Shown here: piece after piece, positions 17,784-26,407 of the stretch
How the letters are laid out: each line of letters starts with the position of its first letter
How positions within the stretch are numbered: the first letter of the stretch is position 1
NCBI GenBank assembly: GCA_036351375.1
Contig: JAZBOY010000092.1
Span: 186,001 to 250,000, forward strand
Length of the DNA stretch: 64,000 bases
From: JANQIO01 sp036351375
GTDB lineage: Bacteria; Pseudomonadota; Gammaproteobacteria; Pseudomonadales; Halieaceae
Reading direction: 5' to 3'
Program-made: the position numbers and the translations under genes
Notes under the pieces: model-generated
Seen by the model: the letters and a program-made list of their open reading frames with translations, nothing else
Databases searched by the model: none
Told to the model about the DNA's origin: nothing

Positions 17784-18586
17784 GAAAAGTGTTCTTCGGT
17801 CCGTGCGGTGAGGACTTCCACGCCGGTAGCGGTGACGGCCAGGGTGTGCTCCCACTGGGCAGACAGGCGCCCGTCGCGGGTAGTCACGGTCCAGCCGTCT
17901 TTCTTGTTGAGCTTTACGTGGCGGCGGCCGGCATTGAGCATGGGCTCGATGGTGAAGGTCATGCCCTCCTTGAGGGTCATGCCGGAGCCGCGTCGGCCGT
18001 AGTGCAGCACCTGCGGTTCCTCATGGAAGACCCGGCCGATGCCGTGGCCGCAGTATTCCCGCACCACCGAGTAGTAGTTCTTCTCTGCGTGTTGCTGGAT
18101 CACGTGGCCAATATCGCCCAGGGTAGCGCCGGGCTTTACAACCTCGATGCCGCGGTAGAGACACTCCTGGGTGATCTTCACCAGCCGCTCGGCGTGGCTG
18201 GCCGGGGTGCCCACGAAGAACATCTTGCTGGTGTCGCCGTGAAAGCCGTCCTTGATAACGGTGATATCGATATTGACGATATCGCCGGATTTGAGGGTTT
18301 TCTTGTCGCTGGGAATGCCGTGGCAGACCACCTCGTTGACCGAGGTGCAGATCGACTTGGGAAAGCCGTTGTAGTTGAGCGGCGCCGGCACGGCGTCCAG
18401 CTCGTTGACGATGTACTCGTGGCAAATGCGGTCCAGCTCGCCGGTGCTGACGCCGGCTTCTACAAATGGGCCGATCATTTCCAGCACTTCGGCCGCCATG
18501 CGGCCGGCAGTGCGCATCTTGTCGAGTTCGTCGCCGGTCTTCAGCGTTACGGTCATGGCATCTTGATGTAGGGGTAAATCTTCCAT
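17780..18586 (-). CDS. map: type I methionine aminopeptidase
   Basis: Removes N-terminal Met from nascent proteins. Metal ligands are seen in order: Asp in NIDITVIKDGFHGDTSKMF (two Asp), His in GHGIGRVFHEEP, Glu in TIEPML and Glu in QWEHTLAV. The ATG at 18586 is preferred because GGAG lies just upstream, giving 268 residues; the ATG at 18556 (MTVTLK) has no ribosome binding site but gives the more usual N-terminus. Divergent from rpsB, as in most gammaproteobacteria. Confidence 0.95.
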   Translation of the reverse strand: MEDLPLHQDAMTVTLKTGDELDKMRTAGRMAAEVLEMIGPFVEAGVSTGELDRICHEYIVNELDAVPAPLNYNGFPKSICTSVNEVVCHGIPSDKKTLKSGDIVNIDITVIKDGFHGDTSKMFFVGTPASHAERLVKITQECLYRGIEVVKPGATLGDIGHVIQQHAEKNYYSVVREYCGHGIGRVFHEEPQVLHYGRRGSGMTLKEGMTFTIEPMLNAGRRHVKLNKKDGWTVTTRDGRLSAQWEHTLAVTATGVEVLTARTEEHFS

Positions 18587-18959
18587 TCGCTCTCCGGGCA
18601 GCTCCCGGTTATCTGCTGGCACCGGGTTCAGCGCGCCCTGCGACCGTGTCTGTGCAGGGGGCGGGGTGGGGCCATTTCGAAAAGGGGCCGTATTGTAACC
18701 CGAGTGCCCACCGCTTGGGCAAATTTCAACGAAAAAACAGTGTCTTAGGGGGCGATCTGTGGTATAAAGCGCGCCGTCCGAGTAAGGCACTCCCGCCAAT
18801 GCCGGACAAAACAACGACGCACACATGCCGTCACATGGTTCAGGGTGCCCGGAAATGCCCGATTTCAGCCGCTTGCAGCCGCAACGCGACAGGAAATCGC
18901 CAGATTCGGGTTGGATCATGGGGCATGTGGAGGACTAACCCGATTAAAAGGTAATTGGA
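18587..18959. other. map-rpsB divergent intergenic region
   Basis: A 373-base stretch with no gene. It holds a candidate map promoter on the minus strand (TACAAT at 18692-18697 with TTGCCC at 18717-18722, a long 19-base spacer) and the rpsB promoter with a roughly 190-base 5' leader. In E. coli and relatives the rpsB leader binds protein S2 for feedback repression; I infer the same here but did not fold the leader. Confidence 0.5.
18763..18768 (+). promoter_or_regulatory. rpsB-tsf -10 element with GC-rich discriminator
   Basis: TATAAA followed at once by GCGCGCCGTCC. A GC-rich discriminator after the -10 is typical of stringently controlled ribosomal promoters. The -35 region is weak (TGTCTT at 18741-18746). 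Confidence 0.5.
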
Positions 18960-19730
18960 ATGACGCAGGTAAGTATGCGCGACCTGCTGCAGGCAGGCGC
19001 ACACTTCGGGCACCAGACTCGCTACTGGAATCCCAAGATGGGCGAGTACATCTTCGGTGCTCGCAACAAGATCCACATCATCAACCTCGAGCACACCGTG
19101 CCGGCATTCAATGATGCCCTGGCGCTGGTCAAGCAGCTCGCGGCCAACAAGAACAAGGTCCTGTTCGTCGGCACCAAGCGCGCCGCGGGCAAGATCATCA
19201 AGGAGCAGGCGGATCGCGCCGGTATGCCCTACGTGAGCCATCGCTGGCTCGGCGGCATGCTGACCAACTACAAGACCATCCGCGCCTCCATCAAGCGTCT
19301 GCGTGAGCTGGAGACGCAAGCCGAGGATGGCACCTTCGCTCGCCTGACCAAGAAGGAAGCGCTGATGCGCACCCGGGCCATGGAGAAGCTGGAGCGTTCC
19401 ATCGGTGGTATCAAGGAAATGGGCGGCCTGCCCGATGCCCTGTTCGTTGTCGATGTGGATCATGAGCGCATTGCCGTGACCGAAGCCAACAAGCTGGGTA
19501 TCCCGGTGATCGGCATCGTCGACACCAACAGCAACCCGGATGGCATCGACTACGTGATCCCCGGCAATGACGACGCGATTCGCGCCATCAAGCTCTACGT
19601 GACCGCCGTGGCAGACGCCTGTGTGGCCGGTCGCGAGGAAGCGGGTGAAGCTGCGGTTGCGCGCGACGAGTTTGTCGAGGTGGAAGCTGAAGCCACCGAA
19701 GGCGAGGCCGAAGCGGCTCCCGCCGAGTAA
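18960..19730 (+). CDS. rpsB: 30S ribosomal protein S2
   Basis: Structural protein of the small subunit, 256 residues. It begins MTQVSMRDLLQAGAHFGHQT, continues with WNPKMGEYIFGARNKIHIIN and HRWLGGMLTN, and ends in a Glu/Ala-rich acidic tail (residues about 230-256). First gene of the rpsB-tsf unit; a hairpin separates it from tsf. AAGG lies about nine bases before the ATG. Confidence 0.98.
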   Translation: MTQVSMRDLLQAGAHFGHQTRYWNPKMGEYIFGARNKIHIINLEHTVPAFNDALALVKQLAANKNKVLFVGTKRAAGKIIKEQADRAGMPYVSHRWLGGMLTNYKTIRASIKRLRELETQAEDGTFARLTKKEALMRTRAMEKLERSIGGIKEMGGLPDALFVVDVDHERIAVTEANKLGIPVIGIVDTNSNPDGIDYVIPGNDDAIRAIKLYVTAVADACVAGREEAGEAAVARDEFVEVEAEATEGEAEAAPAE

Positions 19731-19739
19731 GCCAATCCC

Positions 19740-19779
19740 GCCGGGATGGCGCCGGTCAGGCGCCGCCCGGCTATTCTGA
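19740..19779 (+). terminator. rpsB-tsf intergenic hairpin (attenuator-like)
   Basis: GCCGGG (19740-19745) pairs with CCCGGC (19766-19771) and inside it GGCGCC (19748-19753) pairs with GGCGCC (19759-19764) around a GGTCA loop. There is only a weak T-rich tract after it, so partial termination or transcript stabilisation is more likely than a full stop, as for the rpsB-tsf hairpin of enterics. Confidence 0.65.
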
Positions 19780-19821
19780 ATTTTGTTCACGCCCCTCGCG
19801 GGGTAGTACGGAGGAATTCCA

Positions 19822-20679
19822 ATGTCTGTAGCACTGGTAAAGGAACTGCGTGAGCGCACGGGCCTCGGCATGATGGAGTGCAAGAAGGCACTCGCAGCAG
19901 CGGACAACGACATCGAAAAAGCCATCGAAGAGTTGCGCAAGTCCAGCGGCATGAAGGCTGCCAAAAAGGCGGGCCGCACCGCCGCCGACGGCGTGGTGGC
20001 GATTCGCACCGCTGAAGACGGCAGCTTCGGCACCATGGTGGAAGTCAACAGCGAAACCGACTTTGTCGCCCGCGACGAAGGTTTCCTGGGCTTTGTCAGC
20101 CAGGTGGTGGATGCGGCGCACAACGGAAAGGTGACTGACGTTGCCGCCCTGATGGAGGGCGAGCTGGAGTCTGCCCGTGAGGCGCTGGTCCAGAAAATCG
20201 GCGAGAATATCGGCGTCCGTCGGGTAGCCCTGCTCAGCGCCGATGACGGCGTGGTGGGCAGCTATGTGCACGGCAACAACCGCATCGCGGTACTGGTCGA
20301 GCTCAAGGGCGGCGACGCCGAGCTGGCCCGCGATGTGGCCATGCACGTGGCGGCGGTCGCCCCGCAGGTGGTGAAGCCGGAAGATATGCCGGAAGAAGTG
20401 GTGGAGAAGGAGAAGGAAATCTTCACTGCCCAGGCCCAGGAGTCCGGCAAGCCGGCGGAGATCATCGAGAAGATGATCGGCGGCCGCATCAAGAAGTTCC
20501 TGGCCGAGAACAGCCTGGTCGAGCAGGACTTCGTCAAGGACCCGGATGTGACCGTCGGCAAGCTGGTGGCTGCCGCCGGTGCCGAGGTCGTGTCTTTCAC
20601 CCGCTTCGAAGTGGGTGAGGGCATCGAGAAAGAAGAGGTGGACTTCGCTGCGGAAGTCGCAGCTCAGCTCAACGGCTGA
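19822..20679 (+). CDS. tsf: translation elongation factor Ts
   Basis: Guanine nucleotide exchange factor for EF-Tu. The 285-residue protein opens with the conserved LVKELRERTGLGMMECKKAL and carries the EF-Tu-contacting TDFVARDEGF segment near residue 81, then MHVAAVAPQVV. Second gene of the rpsB-tsf transcript. GGAGG about eight bases before the ATG supports the start. A strong terminator follows. Confidence 0.98.
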   Translation: MSVALVKELRERTGLGMMECKKALAAADNDIEKAIEELRKSSGMKAAKKAGRTAADGVVAIRTAEDGSFGTMVEVNSETDFVARDEGFLGFVSQVVDAAHNGKVTDVAALMEGELESAREALVQKIGENIGVRRVALLSADDGVVGSYVHGNNRIAVLVELKGGDAELARDVAMHVAAVAPQVVKPEDMPEEVVEKEKEIFTAQAQESGKPAEIIEKMIGGRIKKFLAENSLVEQDFVKDPDVTVGKLVAAAGAEVVSFTRFEVGEGIEKEEVDFAAEVAAQLNG

Positions 20680-20690
20680 CCACCGCAGGG

Positions 20691-20717
20691 AAAACGGGGC
20701 TTCGGCCTCGTTTTTTC
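20691..20717 (+). terminator. rho-independent terminator after tsf
   Basis: AACGGGGC pairs with GCCTCGTT around a TTCG tetraloop (20693-20712), followed by a run of six T. It ends the rpsB-tsf unit; pyrH begins 37 bases later. Confidence 0.85.
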
Positions 20718-20753
20718 TATATAGAGGACGCGAACAACAGAAGGGGAAGTCGG

Positions 20754-21482
20754 ATGCCCAGGCAGTTCGGTGACAGGAAGTACCAGCGCATCCTGCTGAA
20801 GCTCAGCGGTGAAGCGCTGACCGGCACGGAGAGCTTCGGGATCGATCCCAAGATCCTCGACATGATGGCGCTGGAAATCGGCCAGTTGGTCGGTATCGGC
20901 GTTCAGGTAGGCCTGGTGATCGGTGGCGGCAACCTGTTCCGGGGTGCGGCCCTGAGCGCTGCCGGTCTCGACCGGGTCACCGGCGACCACATGGGCATGC
21001 TGGCCACAGTGATGAACGCGCTGGCCATGCGCGATGCCCTGGAACGTTCCAGCATTGCTACCCAGGTCATGTCCGCCATACCCATGAGCGGCGTGGTCGA
21101 CCACTACGACCGTCGCAAGGCCATGCGGGCGATGGCGGGCGGCGACGTGGTGATTTTCGCCGCCGGCACCGGTAATCCCTTCTTCACCACCGACTCATCC
21201 GCCTGCCTGCGCGCCATCGAGGTCGAGGCAGACCTGATGCTGAAGGCGACCAAGGTGGATGGCGTGTACTCTGCCGACCCGATGAAGGTGGACGACGCCG
21301 AAAAGTACGACGAGCTCAGCTTCGACGAGGTGCTGCGGCAGGAGCTGGGTGTGATGGACCTGACCGCCATCGTGCTGTGCCGTGACCACGAACTGCCGGT
21401 GCGCGTCTTTGCCATGGAACAGCAGGGTGCCCTGCTGCGCATCGTGCGCGGCGGCGACGAAGGCACCCTGATTCACCCCTGA
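20754..21482 (+). CDS. pyrH: UMP kinase
   Basis: Phosphorylates UMP to UDP; amino acid kinase fold. The 242-residue protein has ILLKLSGEALTG at the start, GLVIGGGNLFRG, FAAGTGNPFFTTDS and KATKVDGVYSADP. AGGGGAA precedes the ATG. It heads the pyrH-frr-uppS-cdsA-dxr run, whose genes are close or overlapping and probably form one operon. No promoter was clearly identified in the 37-base gap after the tsf terminator. Confidence 0.98.
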   Translation: MPRQFGDRKYQRILLKLSGEALTGTESFGIDPKILDMMALEIGQLVGIGVQVGLVIGGGNLFRGAALSAAGLDRVTGDHMGMLATVMNALAMRDALERSSIATQVMSAIPMSGVVDHYDRRKAMRAMAGGDVVIFAAGTGNPFFTTDSSACLRAIEVEADLMLKATKVDGVYSADPMKVDDAEKYDELSFDEVLRQELGVMDLTAIVLCRDHELPVRVFAMEQQGALLRIVRGGDEGTLIHP

Positions 21483-21515
21483 GGTGAATAACAGAACAAT
21501 AAGGGAGCAAGACCT

Positions 21516-22073
21516 GTGATTGACGACATCAAGACTGAGGCCCGCGAGCGCATGTCCCGCAGCCTCGAGGCCCTGAGCCATAACTTCAACAAGATTCGCA
21601 CCGGCCGTGCCCACCCCAGCCTGCTGGACGACATTCGGGTCGAATACTACGGTGCCGACACGCCGCTCAACCAGATGGCCAATATCGCGGTAGAAGACGG
21701 CCGCACCCTGGCGGTGACCGCCTGGGACAAGGGCGTGGTACCGGAAATCGAGAAAGCGATCCTCAAGTCCGACCTGGGCCTGAATCCGGCCACCGCCGGC
21801 GAGGTGATTCGCATCCCCATGCCGCCACTGACCGAGGAGACCCGCAAGGGCTTCATCAAGCAGGCGCGCCAGGAGGCCGAATCCGCGCGGGTCTCGGTAC
21901 GCAACGCCCGTCGCGATGCCAACGGCATGCTCAAGGACCTGTTGAAGGAGAAGGAAATTTCCGAGGACGAGGAGCGCCGAGCCCAGGAAGAGGTGCAGAA
22001 GATTACCGACACCTTTATTGCCAACATTGAAAAGGCGCTCGAGGAAAAGGAAAGCGATCTGCTAGAGATCTGA
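21516..22073 (+). CDS. frr: ribosome recycling factor
   Basis: Splits post-termination ribosomes together with EF-G. The 185-residue protein starts at GTG 21516 (AAGGGAG upstream) and shows HNFNKIRTGRAHPSLLD, RIPMPPLTEETRKGF and RNARRDANGML, all standard for the family. It lies 33 bases after pyrH and two bases before uppS. Confidence 0.98.
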   Translation: MIDDIKTEARERMSRSLEALSHNFNKIRTGRAHPSLLDDIRVEYYGADTPLNQMANIAVEDGRTLAVTAWDKGVVPEIEKAILKSDLGLNPATAGEVIRIPMPPLTEETRKGFIKQARQEAESARVSVRNARRDANGMLKDLLKEKEISEDEERRAQEEVQKITDTFIANIEKALEEKESDLLEI

Positions 22074-22075
22074 CC

Positions 22076-22789
22076 GTGATTCCGCAGCACATTGCGATCA
22101 TCATGGACGGCAACAATCGCTGGGCCAAGCGCAGGAACCTGCCCGGCTCGGCGGGCCACCGCGCGGGCATGGAGGCGATACGCAACGTGCTGGAAGCCTG
22201 CAACGAGCAGGGTGTGAAAGCCCTCACCCTGTTTGCCTTCAGCAGCGAGAACTGGGGCCGCCCCCGGGGCGAAGTCCGCTACCTGCTGGCGCTGTTCATG
22301 CGCTACCTCCGCAACGAAACCCGTGCCCTTCACAAGGACGGCATCCGCATTCGCTTTATCGGCGAGCGCTACCGCTTCAGCAAGCGGTTGCAGGCGCTGA
22401 TGGCGGAAGCCGAGGCGCTGACCGCCAACAACAGCGAGACCACCCTGGTGATTGCCGCCGACTACGGCGGTCGCTGGGATATCGCCCGGGCGGCGCGCCG
22501 GGTCGCGGAACGGCTGGCGGCAGGCGAGATCGAAGCCGACGCCATTACCCCTGAACTGCTGCACGCGGAGACCTGCCTCACCGACCTGCCGGCGCCCGAC
22601 CTGTGCATCCGCACCGGCGGCGATCATCGCGTCAGCAATTTCATGCTCTGGCAGTTCGCCTACAGCGAGTTGTACTTCACCGAGACCCTGTGGCCCGACT
22701 TCGGCGCCCGGGACCTGGCGCTGGCGCTGGAAGATTTCAGCGGGCGCGAGCGTCGCTTCGGTCTGCGCGGAGCTGCCGATGCGCCATAA
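22076..22789 (+). CDS. uppS: undecaprenyl diphosphate synthase
   Basis: Cis-prenyltransferase that makes the C55 carrier lipid for peptidoglycan and O-antigen. HIAIIMDGNNRWAKRRNLP near the start supplies the catalytic Asp11; FAFSSENWGRP, DLCIRTGGDHRVSNFMLWQ and the C-terminal WPDFG are also family motifs. At 237 residues it is of normal size. The start is GTG two bases after the frr stop, and the end overlaps cdsA by 11 bases. Confidence 0.97.
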   Translation: MIPQHIAIIMDGNNRWAKRRNLPGSAGHRAGMEAIRNVLEACNEQGVKALTLFAFSSENWGRPRGEVRYLLALFMRYLRNETRALHKDGIRIRFIGERYRFSKRLQALMAEAEALTANNSETTLVIAADYGGRWDIARAARRVAERLAAGEIEADAITPELLHAETCLTDLPAPDLCIRTGGDHRVSNFMLWQFAYSELYFTETLWPDFGARDLALALEDFSGRERRFGLRGAADAP

Positions 22790-23627
22790 GCTCAAGCAGC
22801 GAATCGCCACCGGACTGGCCCTGGCCGGCAGCCTGATCGCCGCCGTGGTGCTGCTGCCGCTGCCGGGTCTGGCCCTGGTGTTTGCCCTGGTGGTTGCTAT
22901 CGCCAGCTGGGAGTGGAGCCGGCTGGCCGGTTTCCAGTCACTGGTGCTGCGCATCGGTTTCGTGGTGCTGGCGCTGGCGGCCATGGCGGCAATGTATGTC
23001 TATGCAGACCTCGCTGGCACGCCACAGCTCGAGCGCCTGCAACCGGTGCTGGGCCTCGCCTGCCTGTGGTGGGCGATCGCCCTGCTGTGGATCAAGAGCT
23101 ATCCCATGAGCGGCGCCCTGTGGGGTACCCGGCCGATGCTGGCCCTGATGGGCCTGCTGGTGCTGGTGCCGGCCTGGCTGTCGGCGGTTTTCCTGCTCAG
23201 CTACGACTCCGGCAAGCTGATGCTGCTGGCCATGGTGATCCTGGTGGCCGGGGCCGATATTGGCGCCTATTTCTCAGGCCGCCAGTGGGGCAAGACCAAG
23301 CTGGCGCCGACCGTCAGTCCCGGCAAGTCCTGGGAGGGCGTGGTCGGCGGCCAGGTCACCTGCATTTGCCTGGCGATCGCTGCTCACAGCCTGCTGGGCC
23401 TGGAGCGCATCGGCCTGCCCGCGGTCATCGCCATTGCGGTGTCTGGCGCCGCTGCCTCCGTGGTCGGCGACCTGCTGGAAAGCATGGTCAAGCGTCACCG
23501 TGGCGTGAAAGACAGCGGCACCCTGTTGCCAGGCCACGGCGGCTTCCTCGACCGTATCGACGGCATTACCGCGGCCGCGCCGGTGGTGGCGCTGGGACTG
23601 ATCCTGGCGGGGTGGACGCCGTCATGA
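22779..23627 (+). CDS. cdsA: phosphatidate cytidylyltransferase
   Basis: Integral membrane enzyme making CDP-diacylglycerol from phosphatidic acid and CTP. The 282-residue protein is mostly membrane helices and ends with the CdsA signature, from GDLLESMVKRHRGVKDSG through LLPGHGGFLDRIDG. The ATG at 22779 is chosen because it begins MRHKLKQRIATG before the first membrane segment; longer frames are antisense to nothing but overlap uppS. Stop overlaps dxr (ATGA). Confidence 0.96.
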   Translation: MRHKLKQRIATGLALAGSLIAAVVLLPLPGLALVFALVVAIASWEWSRLAGFQSLVLRIGFVVLALAAMAAMYVYADLAGTPQLERLQPVLGLACLWWAIALLWIKSYPMSGALWGTRPMLALMGLLVLVPAWLSAVFLLSYDSGKLMLLAMVILVAGADIGAYFSGRQWGKTKLAPTVSPGKSWEGVVGGQVTCICLAIAAHSLLGLERIGLPAVIAIAVSGAAASVVGDLLESMVKRHRGVKDSGTLLPGHGGFLDRIDGITAAAPVVALGLILAGWTPS

Positions 23628-24799
23628 GGCGAGTGGCCGTACTGGGCAGCAGCGGCTCCATCGGCGTCAGCACCCTGGACGTTATCGCCCGCCACCCGGA
23701 GCGCTTCGAGCTGTTCGCGCTGGCCGGCAACCGCTCGGTGGATACTGTCTACGAACAGTGCCTGGCCCAGCCCCCGCGCTTCGCGGTGATGGCCGATGCG
23801 GACAGCGCTGAGGCGCTGGCCGCGCGCCTGGCCGCTGCCGGCTCAAACACCACCGTACTGGCGGGCGAAGCCGGGCTGGTTGAAGTCGCTGCCCATCCTG
23901 ATGTGGATGTGGTGATGGCGGCGATCGTCGGCGCCGCCGGCCTGGAGTCCACCCTGGCCGCGGCCCGGGCCGGCAAAACCGTGCTGCTGGCCAACAAGGA
24001 GGCCCTGGTGATGGCCGGGCACCTGTTCATGGCAGCGGTGGCCGAGCACGGCGCCCGGCTGTTGCCCATAGACAGCGAGCACAACGCCATTTTCCAGTGC
24101 CTGCCCGCGGCGGACGACGGTACCGTCGGCATGGCCGGCGTGGCAAAGATCCTGCTGACCGCGTCAGGTGGGCCGTTCCGGGAGTGGAGCGTCGAGCAGA
24201 TGGCGGCCGCCACGCCGGACCAGGCCTGCGCCCATCCCAACTGGTCGATGGGGCGCAAGATCTCGGTGGATTCAGCCACCCTGATGAACAAGGGCCTGGA
24301 GCTGGTCGAGGCCTGCTGGCTGTTTGATGTGGGCAGCGATGCTATCGACATCGTCGTGCATCCGCAGAGCATCATTCACAGCATGGTCCAGTACGTGGAC
24401 GGTTCGGTGCTGGCGCAGCTGGGCAATCCCGATATGCGTACGCCCATTGCCCACGCCCTGGGCTGGCCGGAGCGTATTGGCTCCGGGGTCGCCGAGCTTG
24501 ATATCATTGACATCGGCCGGCTCGACTTCGAACGCCCCGACACGGCGCGCTTTCCCTGCCTCGGCCTGGCGCGACAGGCGGTACGGCAGGGCGGTGTGGC
24601 GATGGCGCAGCTGAACGCCGCCAATGAGGTGGCAGTGGATGCCTTCCTGGACCGGCGCCTGGGCTTTACCGAAATTCCCGAGCTGATAGAAAACGTGCTG
24701 GGTCGTGCCACAAGCGCTGAACCCACGTCGCTGGATGTGGTCAAACAGGCGGACTTGCAGGCGCGCGAACTGGCCCTGGAACTCCTGGCGGACGCCTGA
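23624..24799 (+). CDS. dxr: 1-deoxy-D-xylulose 5-phosphate reductoisomerase
   Basis: Second enzyme of the MEP isoprenoid pathway, NADPH-dependent. The 391-residue protein has the cofactor motif VLGSSGSIGVSTLDVI, LLANKEALVMAG, the metal site in PIDSEHNAIFQCL, LTASGGPFR and the SMGRKISVDSATLMNKGLE stretch. The start overlaps the cdsA stop. uppS next door uses the product of this pathway, and ispD/ispF are 21 kb downstream. Confidence 0.97.
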   Translation: MRRVAVLGSSGSIGVSTLDVIARHPERFELFALAGNRSVDTVYEQCLAQPPRFAVMADADSAEALAARLAAAGSNTTVLAGEAGLVEVAAHPDVDVVMAAIVGAAGLESTLAAARAGKTVLLANKEALVMAGHLFMAAVAEHGARLLPIDSEHNAIFQCLPAADDGTVGMAGVAKILLTASGGPFREWSVEQMAAATPDQACAHPNWSMGRKISVDSATLMNKGLELVEACWLFDVGSDAIDIVVHPQSIIHSMVQYVDGSVLAQLGNPDMRTPIAHALGWPERIGSGVAELDIIDIGRLDFERPDTARFPCLGLARQAVRQGGVAMAQLNAANEVAVDAFLDRRLGFTEIPELIENVLGRATSAEPTSLDVVKQADLQARELALELLADA

Positions 24800-24863
24800 C
24801 AGGCAGTGGCAACGGCGACCGAAAACCAGGTGAGCGAAAGGCAAGCAAGGGACGAGTAGTAAA

Positions 24864-26219
24864 GTGGACCTGATTTACACACTGGCCATCACGGCATTTA
24901 CGCTGGCGATTCTTATCGCCATTCACGAGTTTGGGCACTTCTGGGTGGCCCGGCGCTGTGGCGTGAAGGTGCTGCGGTTCTCTATCGGTTTCGGCACCCC
25001 GCTGCTGCGCTGGCGCGACAAGCTGGACACCGAATACGTCATTGCCGCGATTCCCCTCGGCGGCTACGTCAAGATGCTGGATGAGCGCGAGGGTGAAGTG
25101 ACCCCGGGCGAGGAGGCGCATGCCTTCAACCGCAAGCCGGTGCTGCAGCGTATGGCGGTAGTGTCCGCCGGACCCATCGCCAACCTGTTGCTGGCGGTGG
25201 TGGCCTACTGGTTCGTATTCCTGGCCGGTGAAAGCGGCGTAGCGCCCATTATTGGCGATGTGGCCGAAGGCTCGGTGGCCGAGGTGGCCGGGCTTGAGCC
25301 GGGGCAGGAAATTGTCGCAATCGACGGCCGCGAAACCCCCACCTGGCAAGCGGTCAACTACCGTCTGCTGGACCGCATCGGCGACACCGGCCCGATCAGC
25401 TTCTCGGTGCGCTATCCCGATTCTGATATGACCTTCCTGTCCGAGGGCAACCTGCAGACCTGGCTGAGCGGGGTGGAAGAACCCAATCTGCTGCAGGGCC
25501 TCGGCATTACCATTTATCGGCCCGGGGTATCCCGTACCCTGGCCCAGGTAGTTCCCGATACGCCGGCAGCCCGGGCGGGCCTGGCGGTGGGAGACGAGCT
25601 GCGCAGCGCCGACGGCGTCGCGCTGGCTGACTGGGACGCGGTGGTGGACTATGTAAGGGCGCGGCCCGAGGTGGCCATCGAACTGGGCTTCCTGCGTGAC
25701 GGTGAGATGATGACCACGCGCCTGGTGCCGGACAGCGTGGTGCTGGAGAGCGGTGAGACCATCGGCCAGATTGGCGTGGCGCCGCGCTCGGAACCCTGGC
25801 CGGAGCACATGATCCGCGAATTCCAGTACGGCCCCATAGCCGCCCTCGGCCTGGCGACCCAGCGTACCGGTGAACTGGTGATGTTCACGCTCAATTCCAT
25901 CAAGAAGATGCTGACGGGACTTATTTCCCACAAAAACTTGAGCGGCCCTATCACCATTGCTAAAGTGGCGACCGCTTCGGCAGAGTCGGGCCTGGAATCC
26001 TTTGTGGCCTTCCTCGCACTGCTGAGCGTAAGCCTCGGGGTACTGAACCTGCTGCCCATTCCGGTGCTGGATGGGGGCCACCTGATGTATTACACGATTG
26101 AGCTACTGGTAGGTAGGCCGGTGCCTGAAAAGGTGCAGATGCTGGGCTACCAGGTGGGCCTGTTCATCATTGTCGGGGTGATGATACTGGCACTGTATAA
26201 CGATTTTGGGCGCCTGTGA
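24864..26219 (+). CDS. rseP: site-2 protease RseP
   Basis: Intramembrane zinc protease that cleaves anti-sigma factor RseA and cleared signal peptides. HEFGH at 21-25 lies in the first membrane helix; two PDZ domains occupy about 105-290 (VAGLEPGQEIVAIDGRETP, ARAGLAVGDELRSADGV); the third zinc ligand is in the C-terminal NLLPIPVLDGGHL. The GTG at 24864 is the start, with AAGGGACGAG upstream. The order dxr-rseP-bamA is conserved. Confidence 0.97.
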   Translation: MDLIYTLAITAFTLAILIAIHEFGHFWVARRCGVKVLRFSIGFGTPLLRWRDKLDTEYVIAAIPLGGYVKMLDEREGEVTPGEEAHAFNRKPVLQRMAVVSAGPIANLLLAVVAYWFVFLAGESGVAPIIGDVAEGSVAEVAGLEPGQEIVAIDGRETPTWQAVNYRLLDRIGDTGPISFSVRYPDSDMTFLSEGNLQTWLSGVEEPNLLQGLGITIYRPGVSRTLAQVVPDTPAARAGLAVGDELRSADGVALADWDAVVDYVRARPEVAIELGFLRDGEMMTTRLVPDSVVLESGETIGQIGVAPRSEPWPEHMIREFQYGPIAALGLATQRTGELVMFTLNSIKKMLTGLISHKNLSGPITIAKVATASAESGLESFVAFLALLSVSLGVLNLLPIPVLDGGHLMYYTIELLVGRPVPEKVQMLGYQVGLFIIVGVMILALYNDFGRL

Positions 26220-26407
26220 CGGCGCTTGCCCGGGCGACCGGCAGGCTGCATCGGGTTGCCAATGCTGGGGACCCGGGCAGTAGTGGTGGTGCAGACGATG
26301 GCGGGCAGTGGCCTGCACGCGATCGTCCGACAACGATAAAACAGGGAATAATGAGCCGGCTTCCAGGGCGCCTTCGGGCACCCGCGGGGAGGAAGCCAGA
26401 CGACAGA